44,850 nt of DNA from a virus. Below, one piece after another: positions 35,115 through 43,408 of this stretch. The notes under the pieces were generated by a model. It saw nothing but the letters and a program-made list of their open reading frames with translations, did no database searches and was not told the origin of the DNA. The position numbers and the translations under genes were made by a program. The number at the start of each line of letters is the position of its first letter. Positions within the stretch are counted from its first letter, which is position 1. Where the stretch lies: IMG/VR virus record IMGVR_UViG_3300036770_003390, positions 1-44,850 of that record; one strand, given 5' to 3'.

Positions 35115-35600
35115 TTAGTTTATAGCTTCTTTACTATTATAAAGTATTTCTCGTTCTTTAAGGGTGTCTAAGAAGTATACAGCTATGGCGTAGGCTTGCC
35201 AACTATGACTCGATAATTTATATGTTGCGCCCGGTTGTTTCTTTGTACCTTTAGGTCCAAATCTATCCTTTAACGCTTGTATTACATTGCTATCCTTAGC
35301 TTTAGCAGTCTTACAGTGATGTACCTTGATAGGGATTCTTGGTATCAAGTGAGTTGCACATTTCTTATGCGCCTCAGCTTGTTGTATAAATCTCCCTATC
35401 CATATACAGGTATCGAAGACCGTTTGTCCAACAGTCATCCCATAGGAGCTAATTCTTTCAACGACAAGGTGTTGGAAGTCTACGTTTAACATTAACTGGA
35501 GTAGTTCTTCATTCTTTATATTCCCAGCCTCGATAATATTAAACTCGTCGCAGTATACAAAACCAGATATCTCATTACCGGGGTCTATCGCTAATATCAC
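35115..35600 (-). CDS. RuvC-like Holliday-junction resolvase/nuclease
   Basis: A 161-residue RNase H-fold protein: MILAIDPGN (D6) at the N terminus, LVVERI (E48) in the second acidic position, and SSHSWQAYAIAVYFL at the end, with D103 in AKDSNVIQAL. RuvC enzymes usually have an Asp in the final helix; here that place is Gln135 or a neighbour, so the last metal ligand is altered or supplied differently. It overlaps the preceding gene by 26 bases. A role in resolving branched DNA before packaging is the natural inference. Confidence 0.8.
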   Translation of the reverse strand: MILAIDPGNEISGFVYCDEFNIIEAGNIKNEELLQLMLNVDFQHLVVERISSYGMTVGQTVFDTCIWIGRFIQQAEAHKKCATHLIPRIPIKVHHCKTAKAKDSNVIQALKDRFGPKGTKKQPGATYKLSSHSWQAYAIAVYFLDTLKEREILYNSKEAIN

Positions 35601-35994
35601 TTAAGCTACCTCCTACCTCTTCTAACAATTTGGTAAGTCTATATCTTAGTGTAGTGTATTCTTGAATCTTATCTAAAGTCTCCCGCGGTGTTTGTACCGC
35701 GCCTCTAATATCTACTCTCTGCTCGTAACAGCATAGCTCGATTAATTGCGCGTACAATTCTTGTATCTCTCCATTGTCTTTTATATCCGCCCCCCAGAGT
35801 TTATGGTAATAAAACAATAAGACTGACCCTAATGCATAAAACCAAGTTAGGGTTGGATTTAACTCTGTATGCGCTTTTTGTAATGCTTCCCTACAGGACA
35901 ACCTATCTATCCTTACTAACTTCTTCTTCAACGTTAATCCCTTCGGTTGCATCCTTATTAATTTATAAAAGTTCATCTGGTAGTCGTGCGTCAT
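35575..35994 (-). CDS. Hypothetical 139-aa protein
   Basis: A mostly helical, basic protein with a central hydrophobic stretch (TWFYALGSVLLFYYHKLWG) and a C-terminal helical tail. No family recognised. Its 3' end overlaps the start of the RuvC-like gene by 26 bases, which suggests translational coupling in the replication operon. Confidence 0.75.
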   Translation of the reverse strand: MTHDYQMNFYKLIRMQPKGLTLKKKLVRIDRLSCREALQKAHTELNPTLTWFYALGSVLLFYYHKLWGADIKDNGEIQELYAQLIELCCYEQRVDIRGAVQTPRETLDKIQEYTTLRYRLTKLLEEVGGSLSDISDRPR

Positions 35995-36013
35995 AAAATT
36001 TATCTAGTTAGTT

Positions 36014-36853
36014 CTAAGGTATTAACCAATCCCATTCATTGGCGGTTATGTATTTAGGGTTCTGTATAGAGGGATATCGTTCCAGGAAGAATTTGAAATC
36101 ACTCCCTTTATATTCTCCCTTCACTAAGGTTCTGAGTAGTTGTTTATCCTTCTCAGATAGGTAAGCATCGAAAGGACAGTCGAATATCTTGACCCACCAC
36201 TCCGGCGGGTCGTTAAGGTAGTTCCTACCGAAGTAGAAATCCATATCGTATTTCTTTAGTACATGTAACCACACTTTAGGTATTGTCTTTAGGTACTCCC
36301 AGTAGTGGTACTTATAATTTATGCCGTATTGGAGACACGTTAGGGATTGTTGGAGGGTGGGGAGTCCTAGGTTTTCGTTCCAGTTATACTGCGGATAACT
36401 TTTATGCCAGTGGTTTAGGATTAACCATCTTCTCTTTACCACACTAATATCCCGCGCTATCCTTAACTCTACACAAGAGCTACTCCCCACCATCTCCATC
36501 TTGTAATGGAGAGACACCGGGCATTTAGAGTTACGGTATACACATACAGGCTTAATTCTAGTCTTAAGGATAAATTGAGGAATATAGATTTCGACTCTTC
36601 GTTTTAATACGGAGTCTAGACCGCGGACATTAATCTCAGCTACGTCTATCGTTTCGTGCTGATATACAATATCCTCGTCCTCCTCCAACTTCTCTAAGTA
36701 TTCCTCAATCTTTTCCCATTCTTTATTCTTTGTTGCTTCGGTGTACCTTTTCTTCTCGTCCTCTTTTAACTCTCTTCTTAGACAGATCATTGTTACCCCA
36801 TAGGGTAACGCTGCGAGGTCTGGGTCTGCGTATATATAGAAGTTAGGTATCAT
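36014..36853 (-). CDS. Divergent RNase HII-like protein, apparently lacking catalytic acids
   Basis: A 279-residue protein. The clearest signal is SYPQYNWNENLGLPTLQQSL followed by GINYKYHYWEYLKTI, which follows the RNase HII C-terminal signature (hP-x-Y-x-F...KGYPT-x-H...G...HR-x-S-F). The preceding segment VGSSS...ISVVKRRWLI occupies the place of KGDS...ILAKVTRDRLM, so the catalytic Asp reads Ser. The N-terminal ADPDLAALPYGV could stand for DEAGRGPLAGPV. A charged helix is inserted at about residues 31-56. The start codon overlaps the primase stop as ATGA, and RNase H activity would fit primer removal, but the enzyme may be dead. Assignment is by eye and moderate only. Confidence 0.65.
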   Translation of the reverse strand: MIPNFYIYADPDLAALPYGVTMICLRRELKEDEKKRYTEATKNKEWEKIEEYLEKLEEDEDIVYQHETIDVAEINVRGLDSVLKRRVEIYIPQFILKTRIKPVCVYRNSKCPVSLHYKMEMVGSSSCVELRIARDISVVKRRWLILNHWHKSYPQYNWNENLGLPTLQQSLTCLQYGINYKYHYWEYLKTIPKVWLHVLKKYDMDFYFGRNYLNDPPEWWVKIFDCPFDAYLSEKDKQLLRTLVKGEYKGSDFKFFLERYPSIQNPKYITANEWDWLIP

Positions 36854-38076
36854 CGAGATTGGTTGTGGTCATTACTGAAGAGCTTCGTCATATAGTTACG
36901 CCAGTCTCCATACTGGTCGAATATAAGCTTCTGTAGTCTAGCTGAGGTAGTTGGGTCGGGCATTACCGACAAACTCTTCCAAATCTCCCCGTGCTTCTCT
37001 ATCTTCTGCTTGTACATCTTATACGCCAAACTCGGTAGCGGCTTAGAGTTCTTAATACCATACTCTAGATACTCATCTAGGTCATAGTCTATTTGGACTA
37101 ACCAATCGTTGATGTCTTTAATACCGGGAATATCTGGAGCCATAAGGTAGTAGATAGGAGTATTGGTAAGACTCATAAGGTTGATAAGGCGGGGCATCAT
37201 CTGAGTCCAGGAGATATACTCCCCTCCTCTTACATCCCCCAAAGCATATTTATCCCGGTCGAATACCGCCACAATATACTCAAACTTACTGAAGTCTTCA
37301 GCGAAGTACCCAAGTTCTACGTTGATACCGAACTGTCCTATCGTGGGTATATTCAACTGCTTTAGGGATAAACAATCTGATACCCCTTCGCAGAGCACAA
37401 TATACTTCGAGTTAGGTTCGTATAAGTCTTTCGCGTTATAGAAGTAATTCGTGATCGCGGGGTCTCCTTTAGTGGATTTCCATCTTACCTTACGGTTGTC
37501 GAGGGCTCTGGCACTAAAGTGTTTGATATTACCCATACGGTCATAGACCGGAAATACTATATGATTGTCATAGTACTCTATGTACTTACCGCTATCGTCG
37601 ATATAGCTTATGAGGTCATTAGCTTCGAGTTCTTCTTTATCTATTCCGGCGGATTGCAGGACATTATTGCCGGTGCAGAGTCCGACCTTATCTATGTTAA
37701 GCCAACCTCTACTGCTTAAGTAATCTTTTACCGTCCCCTCTTTATCGGAGGACATAGCTTCGCAGTATATATCGAAGACTCTGCGGAGTAGTTTACTTCG
37801 AGTGGAGGAGGGATTATGGAAGTCTAGATGGAAGTCTTGTCGAAGTAGGTATACGGCTTGAGCCGCTGTTTTACAAATACCGCTTAGAATCAATAGGTCT
37901 ATTACCGACCCGCTAGCGTCGCAACGGAAGCATCTGAAGTGCTTGTTGTTCTTAACGCTTAGGGAGGACTTCCCCTGGCAGAACGGACAGGGACTATTTC
38001 CATGGGTCTCTATCTTTATACGGTACTTCTCCGCTGCCTCTTTTATCCCTACTTTGTCTTTTATATCTGTATACAT
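36850..38076 (-). CDS. DnaG-like DNA primase
   Basis: A 408-residue primase that makes RNA primers for replication. A zinc ribbon uses C30, C33, C49 and C52 (CPFC and CFRC). The catalytic core shows FPVYDRMGNIKHFSARAL, and the Toprim motifs are YIVLCEGVSD (E230) and VAVFDRDK (D273, D275). It lacks a helicase domain and is shorter than bacterial DnaG. A GGGGGA sequence about eight bases before the ATG supports the start. It is the first gene of the minus-strand replication block, next to the divergent intergenic region at 38.1-38.35 kb. Confidence 0.93.
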   Translation of the reverse strand: MYTDIKDKVGIKEAAEKYRIKIETHGNSPCPFCQGKSSLSVKNNKHFRCFRCDASGSVIDLLILSGICKTAAQAVYLLRQDFHLDFHNPSSTRSKLLRRVFDIYCEAMSSDKEGTVKDYLSSRGWLNIDKVGLCTGNNVLQSAGIDKEELEANDLISYIDDSGKYIEYYDNHIVFPVYDRMGNIKHFSARALDNRKVRWKSTKGDPAITNYFYNAKDLYEPNSKYIVLCEGVSDCLSLKQLNIPTIGQFGINVELGYFAEDFSKFEYIVAVFDRDKYALGDVRGGEYISWTQMMPRLINLMSLTNTPIYYLMAPDIPGIKDINDWLVQIDYDLDEYLEYGIKNSKPLPSLAYKMYKQKIEKHGEIWKSLSVMPDPTTSARLQKLIFDQYGDWRNYMTKLFSNDHNQSR

Positions 38077-38349
38077 TATTGGTCCCCCTTTATCTATATA
38101 AATTTACAAACTACTCACGCCTTCTCTATCTACTTTTCGCTTTCTTTAGCCTTTGTTTTAGACTATATTGAGTTAAAGGAGCGCGCGGCTTTAAAAGAAA
38201 ATTAGGGTGTTTTGATTATTATGCACGAAGAGGGGGAGTCAGCGAGGATAGAACCGTTAAGTAATATTTTTCGTTATAGACTGGGTTTAGCGGATAGTTA
38301 ATACTAATTAGTAAATATTAGTAAAGTTTAATACGAACGTTTAATACCA
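38077..38349. promoter_or_regulatory. Divergent intergenic region with dyad and AT-rich repeats
   Basis: This 273-base gap separates the primase (minus) from the structural genes (plus), so promoters for both must lie here. It contains a 22-base near-palindrome (TTAAAG...CTTTAA, 38173-38194). Just before the plus-strand gene are two tandem ATTAGTAAA copies (38307, 38317) and three TTAATAC copies (38298, 38328, 38341). A 26-codon frame at 38221-38301 is too short to call. No canonical -35/-10 pair stands out. Confidence 0.45.
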
Positions 38350-39621
38350 ATGAGTAGAATAGTAACCCTAGCCGGCGGCTATCAAGTAGCGATAGACAGT
38401 ATAGACTTTAACTTTCCGCCTAACTTGGTGGATATGTTCTCCAGGCTTAGAGTGTCCGAACCTAAAGCTCAAGTGGTAATAAACCAGAGTGGCCCTCTAC
38501 GTAATAAGACAATAACTGAGGGAGAAGTAAGCGGTAGTGGGACTTCCTCTACTTATTCTTTAGCCAGAGCAGAGACTACTTTAACCGTAGGAACGACGGT
38601 AGGACTACGGAGACTTAGAAGTAGTATCGCCGGTCTCTATCAACCCGGTAAATCTTTACTATGCTTCTTTACTTTTAATTTAGGGGAGGGACAGACTAAT
38701 GTTACTAAGCGCGCGGGATACTTCGATGATAGCGACGGTATCTTCCTAGAGCAAAACGGCACTACGCTGTCTTGGGTTATTCGGTCGTCGGTTGGGGGGT
38801 CTGTTGTTGAGACCTCTCGGGTTACGCAGGCGAATTGGAATAAGGATAAATTTGATGGCACCAGTACGGGATATAACTTTGACCCTACAAAGTGTCACAT
38901 TGGGTTTATCACGTTGGAGTGGTTAGGAGTAGGGGATGTAGCGGTTGGGTTTGTTTATAATCAAGTTCCTGTAGTAGCCCATGTATTCCAGCACCCGAAC
39001 ATTCGGAGTGATGTGTATATGCGGACTGCTAACCTTTTCATCTCTTATGAAATACAGAGAACCTTGGCTGGAGGAACCTCCGCGAATCTAGACGCTATCT
39101 GCGGTACTCTTATATCGGAAGGGGGTCTCGATGCATTAGGTTATACTTATTCGATAGCCCGCCCGCTTAATACGCCTTATAATACATCTACTTCCTTCAA
39201 TAATAGAGTTTTAATACTGTTTCGCCTAAACCCGTCTTCTTTAACTTCTCGCGTTATTGTTAAGAACATGGAGGTGTGGGTTAGCACGAATACCAACTAC
39301 TATATCAAGTTAGTTCGTCTTCCTACTTTCTCTTCCTCTTATACACCCACTTGGACATCTCTTTCTGACTCAGCTATCCAATATGACTTTGGTGTTCCTA
39401 ATACCATAGATATAACCAATACAGATAGTAATTCCGTATGGGTCGGTGTAGGTTCTAAAGCTAACAACTATGGGACTACGACATCCTTTCAAGGCTCTAG
39501 TTTAGACTTTCTTGGGTCGTCTTTTGACGGCACTCCGGATGTGTGGGCTTTAGTGGTCGAGTGTGATGGTTCAAATATTGTAGTAGAAGCTACAACTATA
39601 CAGTTTTGGGAGCAAATCTAA
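38350..39621 (+). CDS. Probable virion structural / tail-fibre-associated protein
   Basis: A 423-residue beta-rich protein. It has features seen in a family of phage virion proteins: an N-terminal LVDMFSRLRVSEP, GEGQTNVTKRAGYFDDSDGI, a W-x-x-D-x-x-DG segment, ITLEWLGVGDVAVGF and TANLFISYEIQR. These proteins are often found among tail and fibre genes of large phages; the exact role is not established. It starts after the repeat-rich leader and is followed by an overlapping gene. Confidence 0.75.
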   Translation: MSRIVTLAGGYQVAIDSIDFNFPPNLVDMFSRLRVSEPKAQVVINQSGPLRNKTITEGEVSGSGTSSTYSLARAETTLTVGTTVGLRRLRSSIAGLYQPGKSLLCFFTFNLGEGQTNVTKRAGYFDDSDGIFLEQNGTTLSWVIRSSVGGSVVETSRVTQANWNKDKFDGTSTGYNFDPTKCHIGFITLEWLGVGDVAVGFVYNQVPVVAHVFQHPNIRSDVYMRTANLFISYEIQRTLAGGTSANLDAICGTLISEGGLDALGYTYSIARPLNTPYNTSTSFNNRVLILFRLNPSSLTSRVIVKNMEVWVSTNTNYYIKLVRLPTFSSSYTPTWTSLSDSAIQYDFGVPNTIDITNTDSNSVWVGVGSKANNYGTTTSFQGSSLDFLGSSFDGTPDVWALVVECDGSNIVVEATTIQFWEQI

Positions 39622-40157
39622 TGATTACGAGTAACGACATTGCGGTAATGGAAAGCCTTGCTTCCCACCCAACTCTATCCCAATTTATCTCCGCACAGGA
39701 CTGGACGGCAGTAGCGATGTGGTACGAGAGTGTTCCTTCCCCTACTCTCGATGCTATTATTTCCTACATGTCCCCGCTGGATAGACACAAGTACTTTCAG
39801 TACGTGGACTTTCAGGTGTGGTATTCCCAATTCAACCTAAAATTACACCAGGGCACAGCCCTTGAGGTGATGGGGTACAACTTGGCTCAAATCTCTCAGT
39901 TCTCTACGCTGCTGTTGATAGAACTTATTTCCTACAGTTTGACCTCTCAGTCCATGCAGGACTTGGTTACCTATATGTTCCGGCGGAAGGTCTTTACCGC
40001 TCTCTATTATTTCCTCGTCTGTCTTGGTAGCGATGGGGTATTTGAACCGACTACCCTACAACTTTATGCTATTGAACTCTCACCGACGCCTCGGTGGCAA
40101 ACTTTAGGTCTCTCTGAGGCACCCACCTACAGCGAGTGCTTGGACGTATATACATAA
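39621..40157 (+). CDS. Hypothetical 178-aa protein, probably virion-associated
   Basis: The ATG at 39621 overlaps the preceding stop as TAATG, implying coupled translation; an in-frame TTG at 39606 is a less likely start. The protein is helical and hydrophobic in the middle (STLLLIELISYSLTSQ and FTALYYFLVCLG). No family recognised. Operon position suggests a partner or chaperone of the structural protein. Confidence 0.7.
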   Translation: MITSNDIAVMESLASHPTLSQFISAQDWTAVAMWYESVPSPTLDAIISYMSPLDRHKYFQYVDFQVWYSQFNLKLHQGTALEVMGYNLAQISQFSTLLLIELISYSLTSQSMQDLVTYMFRRKVFTALYYFLVCLGSDGVFEPTTLQLYAIELSPTPRWQTLGLSEAPTYSECLDVYT

Positions 40158-40159
40158 AT

Positions 40160-40184
40160 AAGGGGAGTATGTCAATCTCCCCTT
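40160..40184. terminator. Bidirectional hairpin terminator between convergent structural genes
   Basis: An eight-base-pair AAGGGGAG / CTCCCCTT stem with a nine-base loop lies between the stop at 40157 and the convergent stop at 40212. On the minus strand it is followed by ATTTATG, on the plus strand by GTTCCGTC, so termination is more plausible for the minus-strand genes, but it is suitably placed for both. Confidence 0.6.
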
Positions 40185-40211
40185 GTTCCGTCATTATGAC
40201 CTACTCGTGGT

Positions 40212-40727
40212 CTACACGATGTAGATAGGATCATCGTACTCGAATTGTACGGTGGTGTCATTAATGGCTGGACCGACCACTTGATGGATGTAGCCGCTGG
40301 TTTCAGCGGGTGCAGTGGTAGATACTTCCCCGGGAGCAGTGGCAGATAGGAAATATCTAGTGCCAACAGTTAGACCGGTGAGTTGGTTGTTGGTACCGCG
40401 GGTATAGACGCTGGCGGTAGCCCCATTTAGAAAACCGGCAAGGACGAAACCGTGCGCAGGTTTATCGGTGGAGGCATCGGCAAGACGAATAGTGCGGGTA
40501 CCGCCGTTGTCGTAGATGTTAACGAAGTCACCGGCGGTGAGGTCTTCAGAGGTGACAATACTTTCTACAGCGAGTTCAACACCCGGGGGTAAGAAAGAAG
40601 GATCAATCTTACCGGTGGAGTTGGTGGCGAGAACTTTGTTGGCATCGCCAACACCTGCAGAGGAGGTGATAGCAGAAATCAGCTTCGTTAAGCCGTTTAC
40701 TTTAGTGAGAAATTTTAGAGCAGACAT
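40212..40727 (-). CDS. Phage virion/tail-fibre-type structural protein (171 aa)
   Basis: Low-Cys, Thr/Ala/Gly-rich beta protein. GDANKVLATNSTGKIDPSFLPPG is a fibre-like module; the rest, with TVGTRYFLSATAPGEVSTTAP and a C-terminal HQVVGPAINDTTVQFEYDDPIYIV, matches the pattern of phage fibre and capsid-decoration domains. AGGGG lies about ten bases before the ATG. Its C-terminal strand pattern recurs in the next upstream gene. Confidence 0.75.
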   Translation of the reverse strand: MSALKFLTKVNGLTKLISAITSSAGVGDANKVLATNSTGKIDPSFLPPGVELAVESIVTSEDLTAGDFVNIYDNGGTRTIRLADASTDKPAHGFVLAGFLNGATASVYTRGTNNQLTGLTVGTRYFLSATAPGEVSTTAPAETSGYIHQVVGPAINDTTVQFEYDDPIYIV

Positions 40728-40738
40728 GGTTTTTACCC

Positions 40739-41293
40739 CTAAGGTACGATAACAATCGGTTCTTCTAGATCAAGCAATATTGTTGTTTCACTTAAAGCTC
40801 TCCCTATTTCCATGTATACCCACTCTTCTGGTATGTCCTGGGTTAAGTCCCCTATAGACGTTAGATATACGGGGAGTTCGGGTGCCCAATTCCATGAGCC
40901 ATTGTATAGCTCTCCGTTTAGTTGCACTTGACCTCTATCTCCATTATTAACCGAGTTAACCAGTACTCCTTTTATATTCAGCAGTAATTGTTCCTCTATG
41001 TCTAGATCTACTCTATATATAAGTTCATCATTTCCTTGATATACTACACTGAACGCCGCAATACTTTCTCCCGCTATATAAAAAGAAAAGTCTGGCATTG
41101 GCATTAATGCCATATAGCGACAATCTCCGTCGATATGTATATTTATCGGCGTCTTATCGGTACTTAGATATATTGCCGGGACGATAGTCCTACTCACCAG
41201 TAGAGCCGTTTCGTTCTTTCCGACTAGTATAGAATCTTCATTCTTTGTAATCCCTATAGGGGTGGGGTAATTCGTTACATTAATGCAGGTCAT
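40739..41293 (-). CDS. Hypothetical structural protein (184 aa)
   Basis: A beta-rich, acidic protein with no recognised family. Its end (EIGRALSETTILLDLEEPIVIV) has the same layout as the end of the 171-aa protein, suggesting a shared fold, so I place it with the fibre/virion group. AAAGGGG lies about ten bases before the ATG, and eleven bases separate it from the next gene. Confidence 0.7.
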   Translation of the reverse strand: MTCINVTNYPTPIGITKNEDSILVGKNETALLVSRTIVPAIYLSTDKTPINIHIDGDCRYMALMPMPDFSFYIAGESIAAFSVVYQGNDELIYRVDLDIEEQLLLNIKGVLVNSVNNGDRGQVQLNGELYNGSWNWAPELPVYLTSIGDLTQDIPEEWVYMEIGRALSETTILLDLEEPIVIVP

Positions 41294-41298
41294 ATTAC

Positions 41299-41703
41299 TT
41301 ACCCCTTTATAACAGTAAGATCGATTAAGAAGAGAGTCTCTATAGTAGAAGTCGGTTTAAGGATACGGCAGATTCCATATATATTCTTCTTGTCCAATAG
41401 TGTCGAGGTTATACTGATAGGCACATTCAATGTAAAAGAAGCTGAGCCTGTTTCCTCAGGAGTAGCGGGCACGACTATATCGTACATAGGTATAGTGACA
41501 TCTTGGAATAGAACAGTACCTAAGCCATTCTTTGCATCCCGTAGCGTGAGTATAGCGGTCGAACCGGTATAGTCAAACCCTCTCTCACTTACCCCAATAC
41601 TCCGGATAAACGTGTCCCCCATTACGATAGGCCACCTAATTAAGGGTGGGGTTTCATATTGTACTAGATTGAGTACTCCGTTAACTAACTCCGGTGTCGC
41701 CAT
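41299..41703 (-). CDS. Hypothetical structural protein, possibly baseplate/fibre-associated (134 aa)
   Basis: Starts MATPELVNGV and carries PIVMGDTFIRSIGV...FDYTGSTAILTLRD, a pattern resembling the N-terminal domain of baseplate upper proteins (BppU-like). The match is faint. AAGGG precedes the ATG. It is first of a three-gene minus-strand structural operon with spacers of five and eleven bases. Confidence 0.65.
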   Translation of the reverse strand: MATPELVNGVLNLVQYETPPLIRWPIVMGDTFIRSIGVSERGFDYTGSTAILTLRDAKNGLGTVLFQDVTIPMYDIVVPATPEETGSASFTLNVPISITSTLLDKKNIYGICRILKPTSTIETLFLIDLTVIKG

Positions 41704-41766
41704 ACATTTACCCTTCTATACCTATTTCTACTATCCCTCTATTTTTGAACTACTTTTATCCTCTTG

Positions 41767-41814
41767 TTCTGTTTAAAGTAAAGAAACCCCAGGGAGTTTT
41801 GCTTTTAAACAGAA
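41767..41814. promoter_or_regulatory. 48-bp interrupted dyad between structural operon and serine recombinase
   Basis: An outer perfect 11-bp inverted repeat (TTCTGTTTAAA at 41767-41777 and TTTAAACAGAA at 41804-41814) encloses further imperfect pairing and a CCC/GGG core, so nearly the whole 48 bp is symmetric. It sits between divergent genes, about 50 bases before the recombinase ATG. It could be an operator, an attachment-site core region or an RNA hairpin. Confidence 0.5.
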
Positions 41815-41864
41815 GACGCAGTAATATAGGGGAGTTGTAAGAAGGAGGGGAGAGACCAGAGTGT

Positions 41865-43343
41865 ATGGGTAAGGAGGACAAGAGATTAATAGGGTATTGT
41901 AGAGTATCAACTCAGAGACAGTTTACAGAAGGACATGCCCTAGAGAGATATATACAACAACTCCGTAAGTATGGAGTGTCCGAGGAAAATATCTTTTGGG
42001 ATATTGAGTCCGGGGCTACTTCTAAAAGAGCCGGTTACCAGATTGTAATGGAGCGGTTACGCACTGGAACATCAAATGTATTGGTGGTTCCTTGTTTTGA
42101 TAGATTTACTCGTAATGTCCTGGATTGGGAACACGCAGCGGAAGAGTTACAGAAGTTAGGAGTAGAAGTAGTTTTATTAGATAAAGGGCGTATAGATATT
42201 GATACCCCTTACGGAGAATTTACCAATACTGTAATGGCCGCCGCGGCCAGTCTTACCCAAAAGATGAATAAATATAATTCTATCCAAGGAATGAAATATC
42301 GCCGCGCTCATAACAAAAGCTGCGCCACTCCCTTTGGATATCGTTTAAATCCTGAAGGTAAAGTTATCCTAGACGACTCTCTCTTTCTTGATACTAATAA
42401 GACCAAAGCTCAAGTCGCTAGAGAGCTTATAGAGCTTTATTTGGATAACTGGTCTCTCCGAAAAACATTAAGTACAATGGTCTCTAAGTACAATGTTAAG
42501 ATTCAAGGGCGCCCGAAGAAGGGCGAGGTATTCCCGCTTACAGCGGTAGGGTTTAAGTATTGGTTAAACATACCTATTTTGAGAGGAGAATTGATATATT
42601 TTTGGAAGGATAAGGACAAAAGGCAGGCCTCGGATTATAATCCTCCAGCCTTATTATCAATGGAGGAATGGTCCGAGATTAAATACTATTTATCTATAGG
42701 ATCAAAATTCCGCGGCGATACATCTAAACACCGCCCTATCCTTAATCCTCTATCTGGTTTAATTTTCTGCGGAGAGTGTGGTACGAAGATGCGCTGTTGC
42801 ACTAGCATCAATAGACGCAATAAACTCCGTTATACTTATTTATACTGCGATACCCGCTTTTATTCCCGATTAGGATTACCAGAATGTTCCCAGAGAGGTA
42901 GCCATGGTTATCATTTGGAGGACTATGTCCAGAAGACTATTGAGGCTATCATGGATCGGGCGGAAGAGTTATCTTTAGTTTGGACTCAAAAAGATGTTTC
43001 AGATAGTGAGTCCATACTTCAAGAGTCTTCAGAATATGTAGAACTCTGTACTCGTATACATAAACTAGAATCCCTACAAGACCCCGACTTGGTGGATATT
43101 ATTGAGTTGAAAAGAAAGCAGCTTACTATTCTAAAAAGTAAACTGCTTGAAGAGACTTTTGAATATAAATACGATCTATCTAAACTACAACGCATTATCA
43201 CACAACCGGGATTTTGGGAAGAGACAGATGTATCTGGACTTAAACTTATCTTTGATGCATTAGTTTCTCGAGTTACTCATCTCGACGGGGTTATTACGGT
43301 CACTCTTAAGACTTGGGATAGGCTCCAAGGTTCTGGGGTCTAG
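41865..43343 (+). CDS. Large serine recombinase (integrase/excisionase type)
   Basis: A 492-residue site-specific recombinase. The resolvase-like catalytic domain has YCRVSTQRQ with nucleophile S15 and FDRFTRN. A recombinase domain follows (TPFGYRLN), then a zinc ribbon with CGECGTKMRCC and YCDTRF and a C-terminal coiled coil. This layout is that of phage serine integrases and of cyanobacterial XisF-type excisionases. AGGAGGGG lies about 14 bases before the ATG, a little far. It may integrate the phage or move a passenger element; an attP could be near the dyad upstream. Confidence 0.92.
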   Translation: MGKEDKRLIGYCRVSTQRQFTEGHALERYIQQLRKYGVSEENIFWDIESGATSKRAGYQIVMERLRTGTSNVLVVPCFDRFTRNVLDWEHAAEELQKLGVEVVLLDKGRIDIDTPYGEFTNTVMAAAASLTQKMNKYNSIQGMKYRRAHNKSCATPFGYRLNPEGKVILDDSLFLDTNKTKAQVARELIELYLDNWSLRKTLSTMVSKYNVKIQGRPKKGEVFPLTAVGFKYWLNIPILRGELIYFWKDKDKRQASDYNPPALLSMEEWSEIKYYLSIGSKFRGDTSKHRPILNPLSGLIFCGECGTKMRCCTSINRRNKLRYTYLYCDTRFYSRLGLPECSQRGSHGYHLEDYVQKTIEAIMDRAEELSLVWTQKDVSDSESILQESSEYVELCTRIHKLESLQDPDLVDIIELKRKQLTILKSKLLEETFEYKYDLSKLQRIITQPGFWEETDVSGLKLIFDALVSRVTHLDGVITVTLKTWDRLQGSGV

Positions 43344-43406
43344 TCCTTCCTTCTCGCAATATTTCTTTAGCATCTTGTCCATCTCTTTTTTCCACAGTGC
43401 TTTCAT
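43260..43406 (-). CDS. Possible 48-aa basic protein after thyX
   Basis: An ATG two bases after the thyX stop opens a 48-codon frame (starting MKALWKKEMDKMLKKYCEKE) that runs antisense over the last 84 bases of the recombinase gene. The N-terminal half looks protein-like; the second half is constrained by the opposite gene. No strong ribosome-binding site. Listed with low confidence. Confidence 0.3.
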   Translation of the reverse strand: MKALWKKEMDKMLKKYCEKEGLDPRTLEPIPSLKSDRNNPVEMSNSRN

Positions 43407-43408
43407 AA

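Noticed and set aside
38002-38205. A 67-codon plus-strand frame crossing the primase start
   Set aside because: Its only ATG lies within the primase gene on the opposite strand, the product is a low-complexity hydrophobic sequence, and the primase is well supported.
39606-39620. Upstream TTG start for the 178-aa gene
   Set aside because: The ATG at 39621 overlaps the preceding stop as TAATG, which is the usual coupled start.
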